Source: Streptomyces sp. FIT100 (GTDB lineage: Bacteria > Actinomycetota > Actinomycetes > Streptomycetales > Streptomycetaceae). Taken from it: a stretch of 63,708 nucleotides of DNA. The notes under the pieces are model-generated. The model was not told the DNA's origin, ran no database searches, and saw only the letters and a list, made by a program, of their open reading frames with translations. The stretch is from assembly GCF_024584805.1 (NCBI RefSeq), contig NZ_CP075715.1:7901557-7965264 (forward strand). Direction: 5' to 3'. Below, in pieces: positions 16,941 through 26,900 of this stretch; within the stretch, counting starts at the first letter, position 1; each line of letters begins with the position of its first letter. The translations under genes were made by a program, and so were the position numbers.

Positions 16941-17755
16941 TCTCCCGAGAGCAGGTCGAGCCCCGTGCCGCGGCGGCCGAACAGGCGGGGCAGGGCCAGG
17001 GCGAGGGCGATGAGGACGGCGGAGCCCGCCAGCATCACCGTGCCGACGGCGTTGATGGAGGGGCGGATACCGAACCGCATCGCCGAGTAGATGCGCACCG
17101 GCAGGGGCTGGTCATCGGTCCCGCTGGTGAAGGCGGCCAGCACGAAGTCGTCGAAGACCAGCGCGAAGACCAGGATCGCGGCGGCCAGCACGACGGGCGC
17201 CAGCGCGGGGAGGGTCACCAGGCGCAGCGCCTGCCACCTCGTGGCGCCGAGGTCCATCGCCGCCTCCTCCACCTCGGGGTTGAGAGCGGCCAGGCGGGCC
17301 CGCAGGATCACCGCCACGTAGGAGACGGAGAAGGTGATCTCGGCGAGTATCAGGGTGAGCAGCGACGGAGTGATGCCGAGCCCCTTGAACAGCAGCAGCG
17401 ACGCGACACCGGTGACGATCTCGGGGGTGAGGAGCGGAATCAGCGTCACGAAACCGGCGAAGGCCCCGAACCGGCCGCGCACCCTGCTCGCCCCGACCGC
17501 CATCGCCGTGCCGAGCACCACCGAGCCGGCCATCGCGACGGCGGCGACCTGCACACTGGTGGCCACCGACCCGGTCAGCGCACCGTCCGAGAAGAACTCC
17601 CGATACCAGCGCAGGGAGAAACCGGAGAAGGCCGACAGCGACTTCCCAGCGTTGAAGGAGAAGAGCACGACGGCCGCGATCGGCGCGTACAGCACGAGAA
17701 AGAACACGCCGAGCACGACGAACGGCAGCCGGCTCTTCACGAGACCCCTCTTCAC
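16937..17755 (-). CDS. potC: polyamine ABC transporter permease, PotC type
   Basis: A 272-aa inner-membrane permease with about six hydrophobic segments, beginning LPFVVLGVFFLVLYAPIAAV. The cytoplasmic EAA loop that contacts the ATPase reads EVEEAAMDLGATRWQALRLV. I chose GTG 17755 because it overlaps the potB stop (GTGA); the frame is open further upstream but would overlap potB by 49 nt. Positioned between potB and potA, it should form the translocation path with PotB. Confidence 0.85.
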   Translation of the reverse strand: MKRGLVKSRLPFVVLGVFFLVLYAPIAAVVLFSFNAGKSLSAFSGFSLRWYREFFSDGALTGSVATSVQVAAVAMAGSVVLGTAMAVGASRVRGRFGAFAGFVTLIPLLTPEIVTGVASLLLFKGLGITPSLLTLILAEITFSVSYVAVILRARLAALNPEVEEAAMDLGATRWQALRLVTLPALAPVVLAAAILVFALVFDDFVLAAFTSGTDDQPLPVRIYSAMRFGIRPSINAVGTVMLAGSAVLIALALALPRLFGRRGTGLDLLSGE

Positions 17756-18591
17756 GAGACCTCTCTTCGCACACCCTGGCGCACATAGCCGACGGTGCAC
17801 AGCACCAGCACGGCCATGAGCAGCACCGTCAGCGCCGCACCCAGCGGCCAGTCCTGCCCGGCGAAGAACTTCTCCTGGACGAGGTTGCCGATCATGAGCT
17901 GCTCCGGGCCCCCGAGGAACTGCGCACTGACGAAGTCCCCGGTCGCGGGCAGGAACGTCAGCACCGCCCCCGCGTACACACCGTGCCGAGTGGCCGGCAC
18001 GGTGACGGTGACAAACGTCGCAAGCCGGCTGCCGTACAGGTCGCGCCCGGCCTCGATCACCGCGGGATCGAGCCGCTCCAGCGCGGCGTACACCGGAAGG
18101 ATCATGAAGACGACGAACCCGTAGGCCAGACCGCCGACCACCGCGGCCGCGGTGGACACCATCCGCTCCGGGCCGAACGGCAGCCAGCCCACCACCCGCA
18201 TCACCGGGCCCTCATCGGCCAGCAGCGCGCTCCACCCGTACATGCGCACCAGGTAATTGGCGAAGAACGGCACCACGACGGCGGCGATGAGCACGTTCTT
18301 GAAGCGGCCGCCGTACCGGGCGATGCTGTACGCGACGGGGTAGGCGACCACGGCGCACAGGGCGGTGGCCGCCCCCGCGTACAGCAGCGACCGCACCAGC
18401 ACGCGCGCGTAGACCGGTTCCATGAGCGTCCGGTAGCTGGAAGGGTCCACGGCGAAGACCGGGTTGCCCAGCGGGTCGGTGGTGCCGAACGACAGCGCGA
18501 GGACCAGCAGGATCGCCCCCAGGAAGAACACGCCGAGCCAGGCGAGGGCGGGCAGGGCCAGCGCGGCCCACAGCCGGGAGTGCCGCCGCAT
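17752..18591 (-). CDS. potB: polyamine ABC transporter permease, PotB type
   Basis: A 279-aa permease. An N-terminal helix (LWAALALPALAWLGVFFLGA) is followed by further membrane spans and an EAA-type loop near residues 185-205 (VIEAGRDLYGSRLATFVTVT). ATG 18591 shares its A with the potD stop (TGATG), so translation is coupled. The longer open frame upstream lies within potD and is ignored. The pairing of one PotB and one PotC permease is standard for spermidine/putrescine importers. Confidence 0.85.
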   Translation of the reverse strand: MRRHSRLWAALALPALAWLGVFFLGAILLVLALSFGTTDPLGNPVFAVDPSSYRTLMEPVYARVLVRSLLYAGAATALCAVVAYPVAYSIARYGGRFKNVLIAAVVVPFFANYLVRMYGWSALLADEGPVMRVVGWLPFGPERMVSTAAAVVGGLAYGFVVFMILPVYAALERLDPAVIEAGRDLYGSRLATFVTVTVPATRHGVYAGAVLTFLPATGDFVSAQFLGGPEQLMIGNLVQEKFFAGQDWPLGAALTVLLMAVLVLCTVGYVRQGVRREVS

Positions 18592-19700
18592 CACGCCGCC
18601 TTGACGGTGGTCCACACAGCGTCCCGCAGACGCGTCTGGGCCAGGGGCAGATTGCGGTACTGGTGCCCGAAGGCCAGCTCCGCGGGGCTGATCCGCAGCT
18701 GCGGGAAACCGGCGGAGATCTCCCTGAAGGCCCCCTCGGTGGCCCGGTGGGGCTGCGGGTAGCCGATGTAGCGCAGATTCCGCACCGCGTTGTCCGGGCG
18801 CAGCATGTAGTCGATGAACAGCAGCGCGGTGCCCGGGTGCCGGGCACCGCGGGGTATGGCGAAGCAGTCGGAGTTGACCGGAACACCTTCCCGGCAGGTC
18901 TGGAACCCGAACCGGCCCGCATCCCCGCTCGCGCGCACCGCCACCAGGAAATCGCCGCTCCACATCTGATGGAGCCACGCGTTGCCGTTCAGCATGTTGG
19001 TGTGGTCGTCGGAGGAGAAGCCGCGCAGCCGCGGGCGCAGCGTGCGCGCCTTGGCGCAGACCCGCTCCAGGCGCACCGGATCGGTCTCGTTCAGATCGAA
19101 GCCGAGCAGCAGCGCCACCGCCCCGAGGACCTCGTCCCGGTCATCGAGCAGATAGGTACGGCCCCCGGCGCCTTCGTGCCACAGGTCGTTCCAGGAGCCG
19201 GACAGCTCGCCCAGCTTGTCCTTACGCCAGCCGATTCCCGTCATATACATCTGGTACGGGACGCTGTGCGCCGACCCGGGGTCGTACCAGGGATCGTGGA
19301 ACTCCTCGTAGATGTGCCCCCAGCCGGTGAACCGCTCCAGCGGCAGCGGGTGCAGCTCACCGGCGGCGGCCAGCCGCTGCACCCAGCGGGCGGTGGGAAA
19401 GACGACGTCGTAGCGGTTCCCGGCGGTGATCTTGGCGATCATCGCCTCCATCGAGTCGAAGTTGGCCTCCAGGACCTCCACCCCGTACTCCTTGGCGAAG
19501 CCCTTCAGCAGGGCGGGGTCGATGTAGTCGGCCCAGTTGAAGTAGTGCAGGTCGCCGTCCGGCTCCGGGCGGATGACCGGGCGCTCGGCACCGGCTCCGG
19601 CTGGGGCGCGGTGCGGCAGGAAGGCGCAGCCGGCGCCAGCCGCTGCGAGGCTTCCTGCGGTGCCGGCGCGCAGCAGCGCCCGGCGGGTCACAGTGGACAT
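18591..19700 (-). CDS. potD: polyamine-binding lipoprotein
   Basis: A 369-aa extracytoplasmic substrate-binding protein. The N-terminus has twin arginines (TRRALLRAG), an Ala/Gly-rich stretch and Cys25, consistent with a Tat-exported lipoprotein. HYFNWADYIDPALLKGFAKE (about 52-71) is typical of PotD/PotF proteins, and the rest follows the periplasmic-binding-protein II pattern (YDVVFPTARWVQRL, SVPYQMYMTGIGW). It delivers a substrate, likely spermidine or putrescine, to PotBC. It is the first transporter gene after tetR (15-nt gap). Confidence 0.88.
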   Translation of the reverse strand: MSTVTRRALLRAGTAGSLAAAGAGCAFLPHRAPAGAGAERPVIRPEPDGDLHYFNWADYIDPALLKGFAKEYGVEVLEANFDSMEAMIAKITAGNRYDVVFPTARWVQRLAAAGELHPLPLERFTGWGHIYEEFHDPWYDPGSAHSVPYQMYMTGIGWRKDKLGELSGSWNDLWHEGAGGRTYLLDDRDEVLGAVALLLGFDLNETDPVRLERVCAKARTLRPRLRGFSSDDHTNMLNGNAWLHQMWSGDFLVAVRASGDAGRFGFQTCREGVPVNSDCFAIPRGARHPGTALLFIDYMLRPDNAVRNLRYIGYPQPHRATEGAFREISAGFPQLRISPAELAFGHQYRNLPLAQTRLRDAVWTTVKAA

Positions 19701-19715
19701 GGAACGCGGAACTCC

Positions 19716-20324
19716 TCAGAGAGGTCTGGCCGGTTGGTCGCCCTTGAGACCGAGCCGGTCGCGGAGCACGTTCCAGATGTCGGTGCGGGCGGCCTCGAAG
19801 GTCACGGCGGGGTCCTCGATGACGAGCCGCTCCGCGTAGCCCTCGGTGAGCGCGAGGACCAGGTCGGCGGTCCGGTCGGGATCGGCGGCGGTGAACTCCC
19901 CGGTCGCGGTGCCCTCGCGGATCAACTCGGCGATCCACTCCCGCAGCTGGCGGAACAGCTCGACGGTCAGGAGCCGGGAGTCCTCGTCGTGCGAGGCCCG
20001 CGACAGCAGCTCCCGCCACAGTCGGAAGAACCGGTCCAGCTCCGCGGAGGTGGGCAGCTGGACGTCGATGTAGCGGGCGAGGCGCCAGGTGGCGGGCGGT
20101 GCGCCGGGCGGCGGGTCGGCGACGTAGTCGGCCTCTGCCACGTGCTCGAAGCAGTGGAGCATCGCCGCGTGGAAGAGCTTCTCCCGGTTGTCGAAGTGGT
20201 AGTGCAGCAGCCCCGTGGAGACCCCCGCGTGTTCGGCGACCATCCGCATCCGCACCTTCTCCAGGCCGACGTCGGCGATGACCTCGCCGGCTGCGACCAG
20301 GATGTTCTGCCGAGTCCCGCTCAT
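19716..20324 (-). CDS. TetR-family regulator of the pot operon
   Basis: A 202-aa TetR regulator. The N-terminal HTH (residues about 5-50) ends in STGLLHYHFDNREKLFHAAM, the usual recognition-helix/Y-H-F signature. The C-terminal ligand-binding part is helical with a BetI-like feel. It is followed after 15 nt by potD and shares the operon. The palindrome TCTGATTG-N6-CAGTCAGA lies 31 nt before its start, so autoregulation and control of potDBCA, perhaps in response to a polyamine, are likely by inference. Confidence 0.85.
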   Translation of the reverse strand: MSGTRQNILVAAGEVIADVGLEKVRMRMVAEHAGVSTGLLHYHFDNREKLFHAAMLHCFEHVAEADYVADPPPGAPPATWRLARYIDVQLPTSAELDRFFRLWRELLSRASHDEDSRLLTVELFRQLREWIAELIREGTATGEFTAADPDRTADLVLALTEGYAERLVIEDPAVTFEAARTDIWNVLRDRLGLKGDQPARPL

Positions 20325-20354
20325 GTCCGACGGTGCCCCTCATGTTCGGATGCG

Positions 20355-20376
20355 TCTGATTGAACAGCCAGTCAGA
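20355..20376. promoter_or_regulatory. TetR operator candidate
   Basis: TCTGATTG AACAGC CAGTCAGA is an imperfect palindrome (8-bp arms, one mismatch) 31 nt upstream of the tetR start. Its 18-bp core TGATTGAACAGCCAGTCA matches 14 of 18 positions with the complement of the palindrome at 22538-22555, upstream of the second TetR gene. Confidence 0.65.
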
Positions 20377-20527
20377 CTTGTCATCGCGCCTGCGGATGTC
20401 AAGAGGATGGTGAGAAACCGTGGAGCAACGGAGATGGCCCTGCGGCCTGCGCGAGGTGGTGCCGAGCCGTCGGCCGCCATCGCCCTGGGGTCTCTGGACA
20501 GCCCCGCCTGGAGCGGTACCGACACGG

Positions 20528-21721
20528 CTACTCGGTCATCCAGGTGTCCTGGTGGAGTTCGAGTTCGCCGTCGAGTTCGAGGACGAGGACACCGGGGGAG
20601 GCGGGCGGCTTGATACGGATGACGCGGGGGATGTTCCAGTCCGGCAGACCGCCGACCACGTGGTACGGCACCTCCGCTCCCGTGCTCAGGACGGATACGC
20701 GCCGGACCGCGTTGCGCAGTCCCCGCAGTTCGATGAGATGCCACGGGGCGCGCGTGCAGAACAGGAACAGGGTGCGCCGGTCCTGCGACAGCGTGGACGG
20801 GCCCTCGAAGTACCCGTAGGGCAGTCCGGTGGTCGCATAGACGGCGTCGCGGTTGCGGCGGATCCACCGGCCCAGACCCGTAAGACGGTCCGCATGCCCG
20901 GGCAGGATCGTTCCGTCTTCCCGCGGACTGGTCTTGAGTAGAAGGTTCCCGCCGCCGGAGACAGTCTCCGCGAACACATGGATGAGCTCACCCACGGACT
21001 GCTGCCCGGCAGGGGAGGTGTGGCCCTGTGCATCATCGAGCGGATAGCACAGCTCCCACGGCCCGTCGGAGGGGATCACCGGTATCCCCAGCTCCGGTGC
21101 GTCATGGACCCCGTCACCGCCCGAACCCCCGATGACAACCGTCTCCGGGCCAAGGACAGGAACCAGGCCCGGCAACTCCTCCGCCCTCCACCGCTCGTGG
21201 CCGTGCCCCCCGGCGCCATCGAACCACAGCAGATCCGGGCGGTAGTTCCCCACCAGTTCCCGGACCTGTCTTCGGCGGGCACCCGCATCCGCCGGCGGGC
21301 CCAGCCGGGCAGGGCCGACCGCCGCAGCAGAGCGCTGACCCCGGTCGAGGTACGAGAAATACACCCCGACGCGAAGCCCGCGCCGACGCAGCGCCCGGGC
21401 GAACGGGCGGATGAGATCCCTGCCCGCCGGGGTGGCCCTGACGACCGACAGCTCCGTGGTCGCGGTGTCCCACAGAGCCACCCCGTCATGCTGCCTCGCC
21501 GTCAGCACCGCGTACTTGGCGCCGGCCCGGGCGAACAACTCCGCCCAGGCATCGGCGTTGTAGCGCGCGGCGGTGAACCCGCCCAACTGCTCCATGTACT
21601 CCTGGTACGCGATCTCACCGGACACCGAGGACCGGGACAGAGCGACCCCCCGGACCGAGGAGATCCCCCAGTGGACGAAGATGCCGAGTCTGGCCTCGGC
21701 GAACCACGACTGCGTGGTCAT
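20528..21721 (-). CDS. alpha-L-fucosidase-like glycoside hydrolase (GH29)
   Basis: A 397-aa protein of the GH29 type. The N-terminal barrel begins WFAEARLGIFVHWGISSV (FVHWG is characteristic), followed by YAVLTARQHDGVALWD. The expected catalytic nucleophile is Asp168 in DLLWFDG. Later motifs such as SGGGNLLLKTSPREDG also fit the family. The C-terminal region is a short beta-rich part. There is no signal peptide, so it would act inside the cell on imported fucosides, or the substrate differs. ATG 21721. Alone on the minus strand, near the TetR operator at 20355 but not overlapping it. Confidence 0.8.
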   Translation of the reverse strand: MTTQSWFAEARLGIFVHWGISSVRGVALSRSSVSGEIAYQEYMEQLGGFTAARYNADAWAELFARAGAKYAVLTARQHDGVALWDTATTELSVVRATPAGRDLIRPFARALRRRGLRVGVYFSYLDRGQRSAAAVGPARLGPPADAGARRRQVRELVGNYRPDLLWFDGAGGHGHERWRAEELPGLVPVLGPETVVIGGSGGDGVHDAPELGIPVIPSDGPWELCYPLDDAQGHTSPAGQQSVGELIHVFAETVSGGGNLLLKTSPREDGTILPGHADRLTGLGRWIRRNRDAVYATTGLPYGYFEGPSTLSQDRRTLFLFCTRAPWHLIELRGLRNAVRRVSVLSTGAEVPYHVVGGLPDWNIPRVIRIKPPASPGVLVLELDGELELHQDTWMTE

Positions 21722-22537
21722 AACCTCTGTTCCTTGCGTTCCAGGCGGCGAGAGGACGCACAAGACGCACGCGTACGCCTGCGGGTGAGGAAGGGGGGAG
21801 CATCCGGTGGCGGTGGAGTCCGGGAAACGCTCCAGGCGGAATGGGACAGCTACCGGCCAGGTGCGCTCCTGCGGGCAACACAGCCGTCTGACAGGTGCCG
21901 CACGAGCCGGCCGGAGCTGAGACCGATGACTGAACACAGCGGCCGGCCCCGGGTTCGGGGCGCCGTGGCCTGTGCGCTCACCGGCCTGACGGTGCGCCAC
22001 TGGCCAGGACCGGCGCTGCGCCCGAGGCAGCTGGCGAGGGCGTCAGCGCCGCCGGTTCGCCGATCGCCGCCGTGCACCACCGGGTAAAGCCGCCCTGCGA
22101 GCCGCGGCTTCGCTGCCGGCCCGGCGCCGGCCGAAACGCCGATCCCACCGCTCGACAGAACCGAATCGTTTCAGCGAACAGGCCCGCCACCCGGCGCACA
22201 TGGCCCCGCATCCACCGACCGCCCCGCCCTCGGCCTCACGGCCACGAAACGCGCCGTGGAACGGGACCAGAACCCCGGACCCGTACGGCTTCACGCCCTG
22301 GACGTCACCGCCGACGGCGACGTCCGCGCCCCATAAGCCCTCGAAGACATCGCGCCGCTCCCGGACCAGGACGGTGGAGCCGGTGCACGCGGCGACCGGG
22401 AGCATCCGGCTCTCGCCGAAGAGCGCGCGGTCACGCTCCAACTCGGCCCGGCTCAGGGGAGCCTGGCCTCCGGCACGGCGAGCCGCGGCCGGGGCGGACT
22501 TCGAAGACGTGGGCACGCTGGACCCCTGATTCGACTT
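21722..22537. other. intergenic, possible gene remnant
   Basis: No intact gene is convincing. A minus-strand frame (22043-22552, TTG start) and a plus-strand frame with an internal TAA near 22336 both have partly protein-like stretches. This would fit a decayed gene, but I cannot identify a family. Confidence 0.35.
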
Positions 22538-22555
22538 TGACTGACCATTCAATCA
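22538..22555. promoter_or_regulatory. TetR operator candidate 2
   Basis: TGACTGACCATTCAATCA is a palindrome of the form TGAyTGA-N4-TCArTCA, about 85 nt upstream of the TetR gene at 22639. Its complement is very similar to the site at 20355-20376. Confidence 0.6.
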
Positions 22556-22638
22556 GGCCCGTGCACGCTAAGGGCTTTCCGCGGCGGCCGCAAGCCCCGT
22601 GCGCTCCACCGCGCCCCCGGCTGGGCCACAATGTGCCG

Positions 22639-23283
22639 ATGACCACGCACACAGCCGCCGCAGCAGACGACGGCGCGTACGCGGCCGACACCCCGCAGCG
22701 GCGGATTCTGGCCGCCGCGGCCGCTGTGCTGATCGAGCGCGGGTTCCCCGACACACGGGTGGCCGACGTCGCCAAACACGCCGGGGTGAGCGCCGGCCTG
22801 GTCATGTACTACTTCACGTCCCGCGACCAACTGCTCACCAAAGCACGGCGGTTCGCCGAGGACGTCTTCTACGACGACGCCCGCCGCCGCCTCGACGCCC
22901 TCGGCCACCCCGGCCGCCGCCTGGCCGAGCTGATCCACCTGGCCTTCGCGCCCGAGAACGGACTGCCCGTGCCGAGCTCCTGGCTTCTCTGGTTCGACCT
23001 GTGGCAACAGGCCATCCGCCACCCGCAGTTGCGCGCCGAACGCGAGGAACTCGACCGCCGCTGGCGGGACACCATCGCCGACATCGTCCGCGAAGGGCAG
23101 GCCGCCGGGTACTTCCGGCCGGTCGACGCCGACGAATTCGCCGTCATGCTCTCCGCGATGTCCGACGGCCTCGCCGTCGGACTGACCCTCAAGGACACCG
23201 GCATCGGCCACGAACGAGCCACGGCACTGTGCATGCGACTGTGCGCGCACGAACTGGGCGCCGGCTGGCTCGGCGAAGCCTGA
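22639..23283 (+). CDS. TetR-family regulator 2
   Basis: A 214-aa TetR regulator. The HTH spans residues about 20-65 (RILAAAAAVLIERGFPDTRV, then AGVSAGLVMYYFTSRDQLLT). The ligand-binding domain resembles the BetI-like C-terminal type (WLLWFDLWQQAIRHPQLRAE). ATG 22639. The palindrome upstream suggests autoregulation. Because that site so closely resembles the one before the pot operon's TetR gene, the two regulators may cross-talk or answer related ligands. No structural gene downstream is obviously its target. Confidence 0.8.
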   Translation: MTTHTAAAADDGAYAADTPQRRILAAAAAVLIERGFPDTRVADVAKHAGVSAGLVMYYFTSRDQLLTKARRFAEDVFYDDARRRLDALGHPGRRLAELIHLAFAPENGLPVPSSWLLWFDLWQQAIRHPQLRAEREELDRRWRDTIADIVREGQAAGYFRPVDADEFAVMLSAMSDGLAVGLTLKDTGIGHERATALCMRLCAHELGAGWLGEA

Positions 23284-23289
23284 GCATCG

Positions 23290-23869
23290 ACGCGGATCGG
23301 GTACCTGGCGATGCAGTCGTCGGGGCCCCCGACGCAGTCCCGGCACGCAGGACCCGGGGCTCACCGAACTGGACATAGCCATTCCGGCCCCGGACCGGGA
23401 AGGGGCGGTCCTTGCGTCCGGCGGCCGGTCGGCGGACGCGGATCTCGGTGCCGTCGATGATGCCGGTCCTCCCGGTCGCGCCGAGATGTCCGCCGACTTC
23501 GGCCAGGGTCCGCTGTCGCACGCCAGGGGCTGATGGCGCACCCCCGCCCGGCGAGCAGGGGCCGCACTTCGCCGATGGCTCCGGTGATGGTCGGGCGGTC
23601 GACGCCGAACCAGCAGGGCCAGCAACGTCATGAGCGGCCCCGTGACGGAGATGGACCAGGGGCGGCCAGCAGCCGGCCGACGAACACCAGCCGGCACTTT
23701 GTGCACCGGCGCCCACGGCCCGCCTCCGCTGCCGAAGGGCGAGCCTGGCCTGGTGGTGCTCGTGCCACAACGGGCCTACCTCGGCGACAGGTTCAGCGAT
23801 CACATCGACCATCAGGCCCGTGATCCGCCGGTTGCTGATGATCGCTGTACGAGTCGCGTTCCCCACCAC
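23290..23869 (-). pseudogene. IS5-type transposase remnant
   Basis: The translation contains hallmark stretches of IS5-type (DDE_Tnp_4) transposases: ARLALRQRRRAVGAGA, then LVHLRHGA in a shifted frame, RTLAEVGGHLGATGRTGIID with GTEIRVRRPAAGRKDR. The stretches lie in different frames and the C-terminal catalytic part is missing. It is therefore a dead copy. It marks the downstream (left) edge of the low-G+C gene block that begins at 23935. Confidence 0.75.
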
Positions 23870-23934
23870 ACGACCATGATCAACGATGAAGAGCTCGACG
23901 CCTCACCGCCAACCATGCACATCCCTTGACGGTT

Positions 23935-26900
23935 TTACAGTTCCTCCTCGGGGCTGAGGCATAGGTAACCGGTTTGAGCGTAGGCCGCAGCAGTGGGGGC
24001 TTCGTCAGTGGGCTGTGGGGGGGCGAGGGGGTGGCGGGTCCAGCTGGCGTCGGGGTGAGGTTGGGCCCATTGCCACGTATCGGTTTCGGCGGTGAGGGCT
24101 GGTACGGGCATGAGAATGGGGCTCGAGTCCTCGGTGGAGAAGGGCGTGGGAGTGAGGAGAGGGCCGAGAGGGAGTGCGGGCCGGATGCTGGAGAGGGCGC
24201 GGTCAATGGTTTCGGGCGGCAGGGTGAGGGAGGCGACGGGGAGGATGTCGGTGGTGGCGTGGACGCTGTTATGAGGGCAGGTGAGAAGAGTGACGTATGT
24301 GTCTTTCCTTTGACTGTCGGGTTGTGTTGAGTCCTGCAGGGTGAGGGTGATGTCGTCCGGTGTGGCTTGTTGCGTGTAGTTGGTGGGGTCGCTTCCGGAC
24401 GCGGCGGGGTGTGGGGTGTGGAGTTTGGTGAAGTCGCGGGTCATGTCGTCGGTGGTGAGGTAGTAGCCGATAAGCCCGTCGGTGTAGAGGCTGCTGTCTC
24501 CCAGGAGAACGGGCCAGGGCGTGGTGTCAGGGACGGAGTCGTTTGCGAGGCCGCTGAGCGTGGGGGAAGGCAGAGGAGGGCCGTCGAGCTCGAGGCGCAG
24601 GCGTGCGGTGGCCAGGGCGCAGGGGCGGCCGATGAGGAGGGCCAGGGTATTGCCGGCGGCTCCGTGGAGGGACGGGGGGGCGATGTGGGTGAGGTTCTGC
24701 TGGAGGGCAGAGAGGAGGGCAGGGAGGGCGCCGGTACCGTCCCCCACCGGGTCCTTGAGAAGAGGCACGAGAAAGTCGTACAGGACGGGGTGATGTTGCT
24801 TGAATCCGGTGTCCTGCGGGTTGGTGTAACGGGAGCCAGGTAGAGGACGTGCGGTAGCGGGACCGTTACCGATGCAGTGCAGGTCGAAAAGGGGCTCGCC
24901 TTGGGGGGTGTAGCACAAGATGGCGTCACGCTGTCCGAGGCGTGTCGCCATGAGCCATCCATGGACGGGGTTGGCATCGGCCGGATCGGGGAGGTCCGGG
25001 ACCGGGATGAGCTGCGAGGAACCGGTGGTGGGGCTGAGGTAGTCGAAGTTCAGGCGTGCGCCCTGGTGGAGACGAGGACGAAGGTCGATGAGCGCGGTGG
25101 CGGCGATGTCGTCATGCTCGTCGTTGTCGAGGTGCGTGTAGCTGCGGGTGTCGATTGTGCCCGAGTGCTCGACGAAGAGCGGGGGAGCGACCAGCACGAG
25201 GTCTTCGGAGAGGTCCAGGAAACGTCCGTAGCTGTCATGAATGGTGAGACTGGTGAGGCGCATCTGGGCAGAACGTGTGGCAGGAAAGGAGTCGTCGCCA
25301 CGGGCATGGAGATCGTCGTCGTAAGTGGCCGAGTTCTCGATGCTGGCGAGGGGGAGATGAGGCACCCGGGCACAGAGGACTTTGGGGTCGGGAGTGGCGA
25401 ACCAGTGCTCGGGCAGTGTGGTCGGAGTCTTGGGGATGTAGGTGAGGTCGTCTGGCTGGTCGGGAGGGAGGTTCGCGCTGCGAACCGGGAGGAAGATGTC
25501 AGGTTTTCTGCCTGCTAAGGCCTCGTTGACGCCGCACAAGGTTGCGGAAAGCAGATCCCAGCTGTTGTTGGCGATGTCCTGATTGAGGCCGTCGTATGCA
25601 TCTTTGGCCTCTGGTTCCTGCGTGAGCTCTGCAGCGTGCTTGAGCCGGTAGCGGGTGTGCCCCTCGAGGATCGGCAGGATGTAGGAGTACCCTCTCGCGA
25701 TTGTCCGCACCTGATCTTGCTCTATTTTTCTTTCAGCGGCGCTTGAGCTGTAGCTCTTGTGGAAGTATTCGGTGAGCCTGTACGGCCGGTAAGGATTTTC
25801 TATCGGGTTCTCGTGAGTGAGGACGTATTGCTCGGTGGGGGATTTTCCATCACCCTCTATCGTATTTGGATACAAGTCGGCCTGCCATTCCAGATGAGCC
25901 GGCCTCCAGGGCTGACGCCACCAGCGTACATAAGGGTCATGAGGCGCCACCTTGTTGAAGGACTCATTTTTTCCGCTTCCTCTCCCTTCCATTTTATTGA
26001 TGTCTTTGTTTCCGATGCCGCTGATGACAGCCTTGATCAGATCGTTGAATTCAGTCAGCAGGGTAGGGAGCGCCGCCTCGGCGGGAGTAGAGAGGAGGCT
26101 GTGGTCCGTGAGGGAGGCCGGAAGGGAGATGGCGGTGGAGGTCGGCGTGCCGCTGAGGGCGCGTACGGGCAGCAGCCCCGCGAGATATCCGTCGGCTTGC
26201 GCCGACCGCTTCCGGTCTTGCGCGTTGGCCACCGTGATTACAGGATTGCCGACTTGCCGGAAAGGAGGCAGGGGGGTGGGCGTCAGGATTCGCTGAGGCG
26301 GATCTACCCCTTCCAACTTCCGTCGGAGACTGGTGGCCTTGAGGCTGATTTCTTTCCCTATGAGAGCACGTCGGCCGGCAGCATCCTTGAGGCGGGCGCT
26401 GATTTTCTTAATGGCGGCCGTGTCAACTTCGTCGGGAGCTTGGGGGAATTCTTCCCCCAATCCGAAGTAGCTGGGGCTGGATATCCACCAAGCCCCTTTG
26501 AGACGGGCGACGAGGTCATTCACCTGCCGGTCTGCCCTGTCGTATCTGTCCTGCGCCCTGTTGAGTGAGGTCAGTTCCTGGATTTCCCCTGCGGTGAGCT
26601 GGGCAATGGGCTTCTTGGCGTCGGGAGCAGGGGCGAGGAGCCAACGCTGGCCACCGGGGGCGGAAGTGAAGGTTGAATCGTGGCGAGAATACTCGAATGC
26701 GTAGAGAGGGTCTGTTTCTTCGGTATGGTCAGGGAGGCTGGGCCTTGTGGGGGGACTCAGGAGGTTAGACAGAAACGCCTCAAAGAGCAGTGTTTCCTCA
26801 GGGGGAATGGACGTATCCTGGAGTAGAACGTTGCACGATTCGATCGGGGACTGGCCTACTGCTATGGAGATTCCCTGTGCTGCGGGTTGGCCGTCGAGCC

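Noticed and set aside
22043..22552. Minus-strand ORF divergent from TetR 2
   Set aside because: TTG start without a clear RBS and no recognisable family; a plus-strand frame over the same DNA is equally protein-like but has a stop. Left as a possible remnant.
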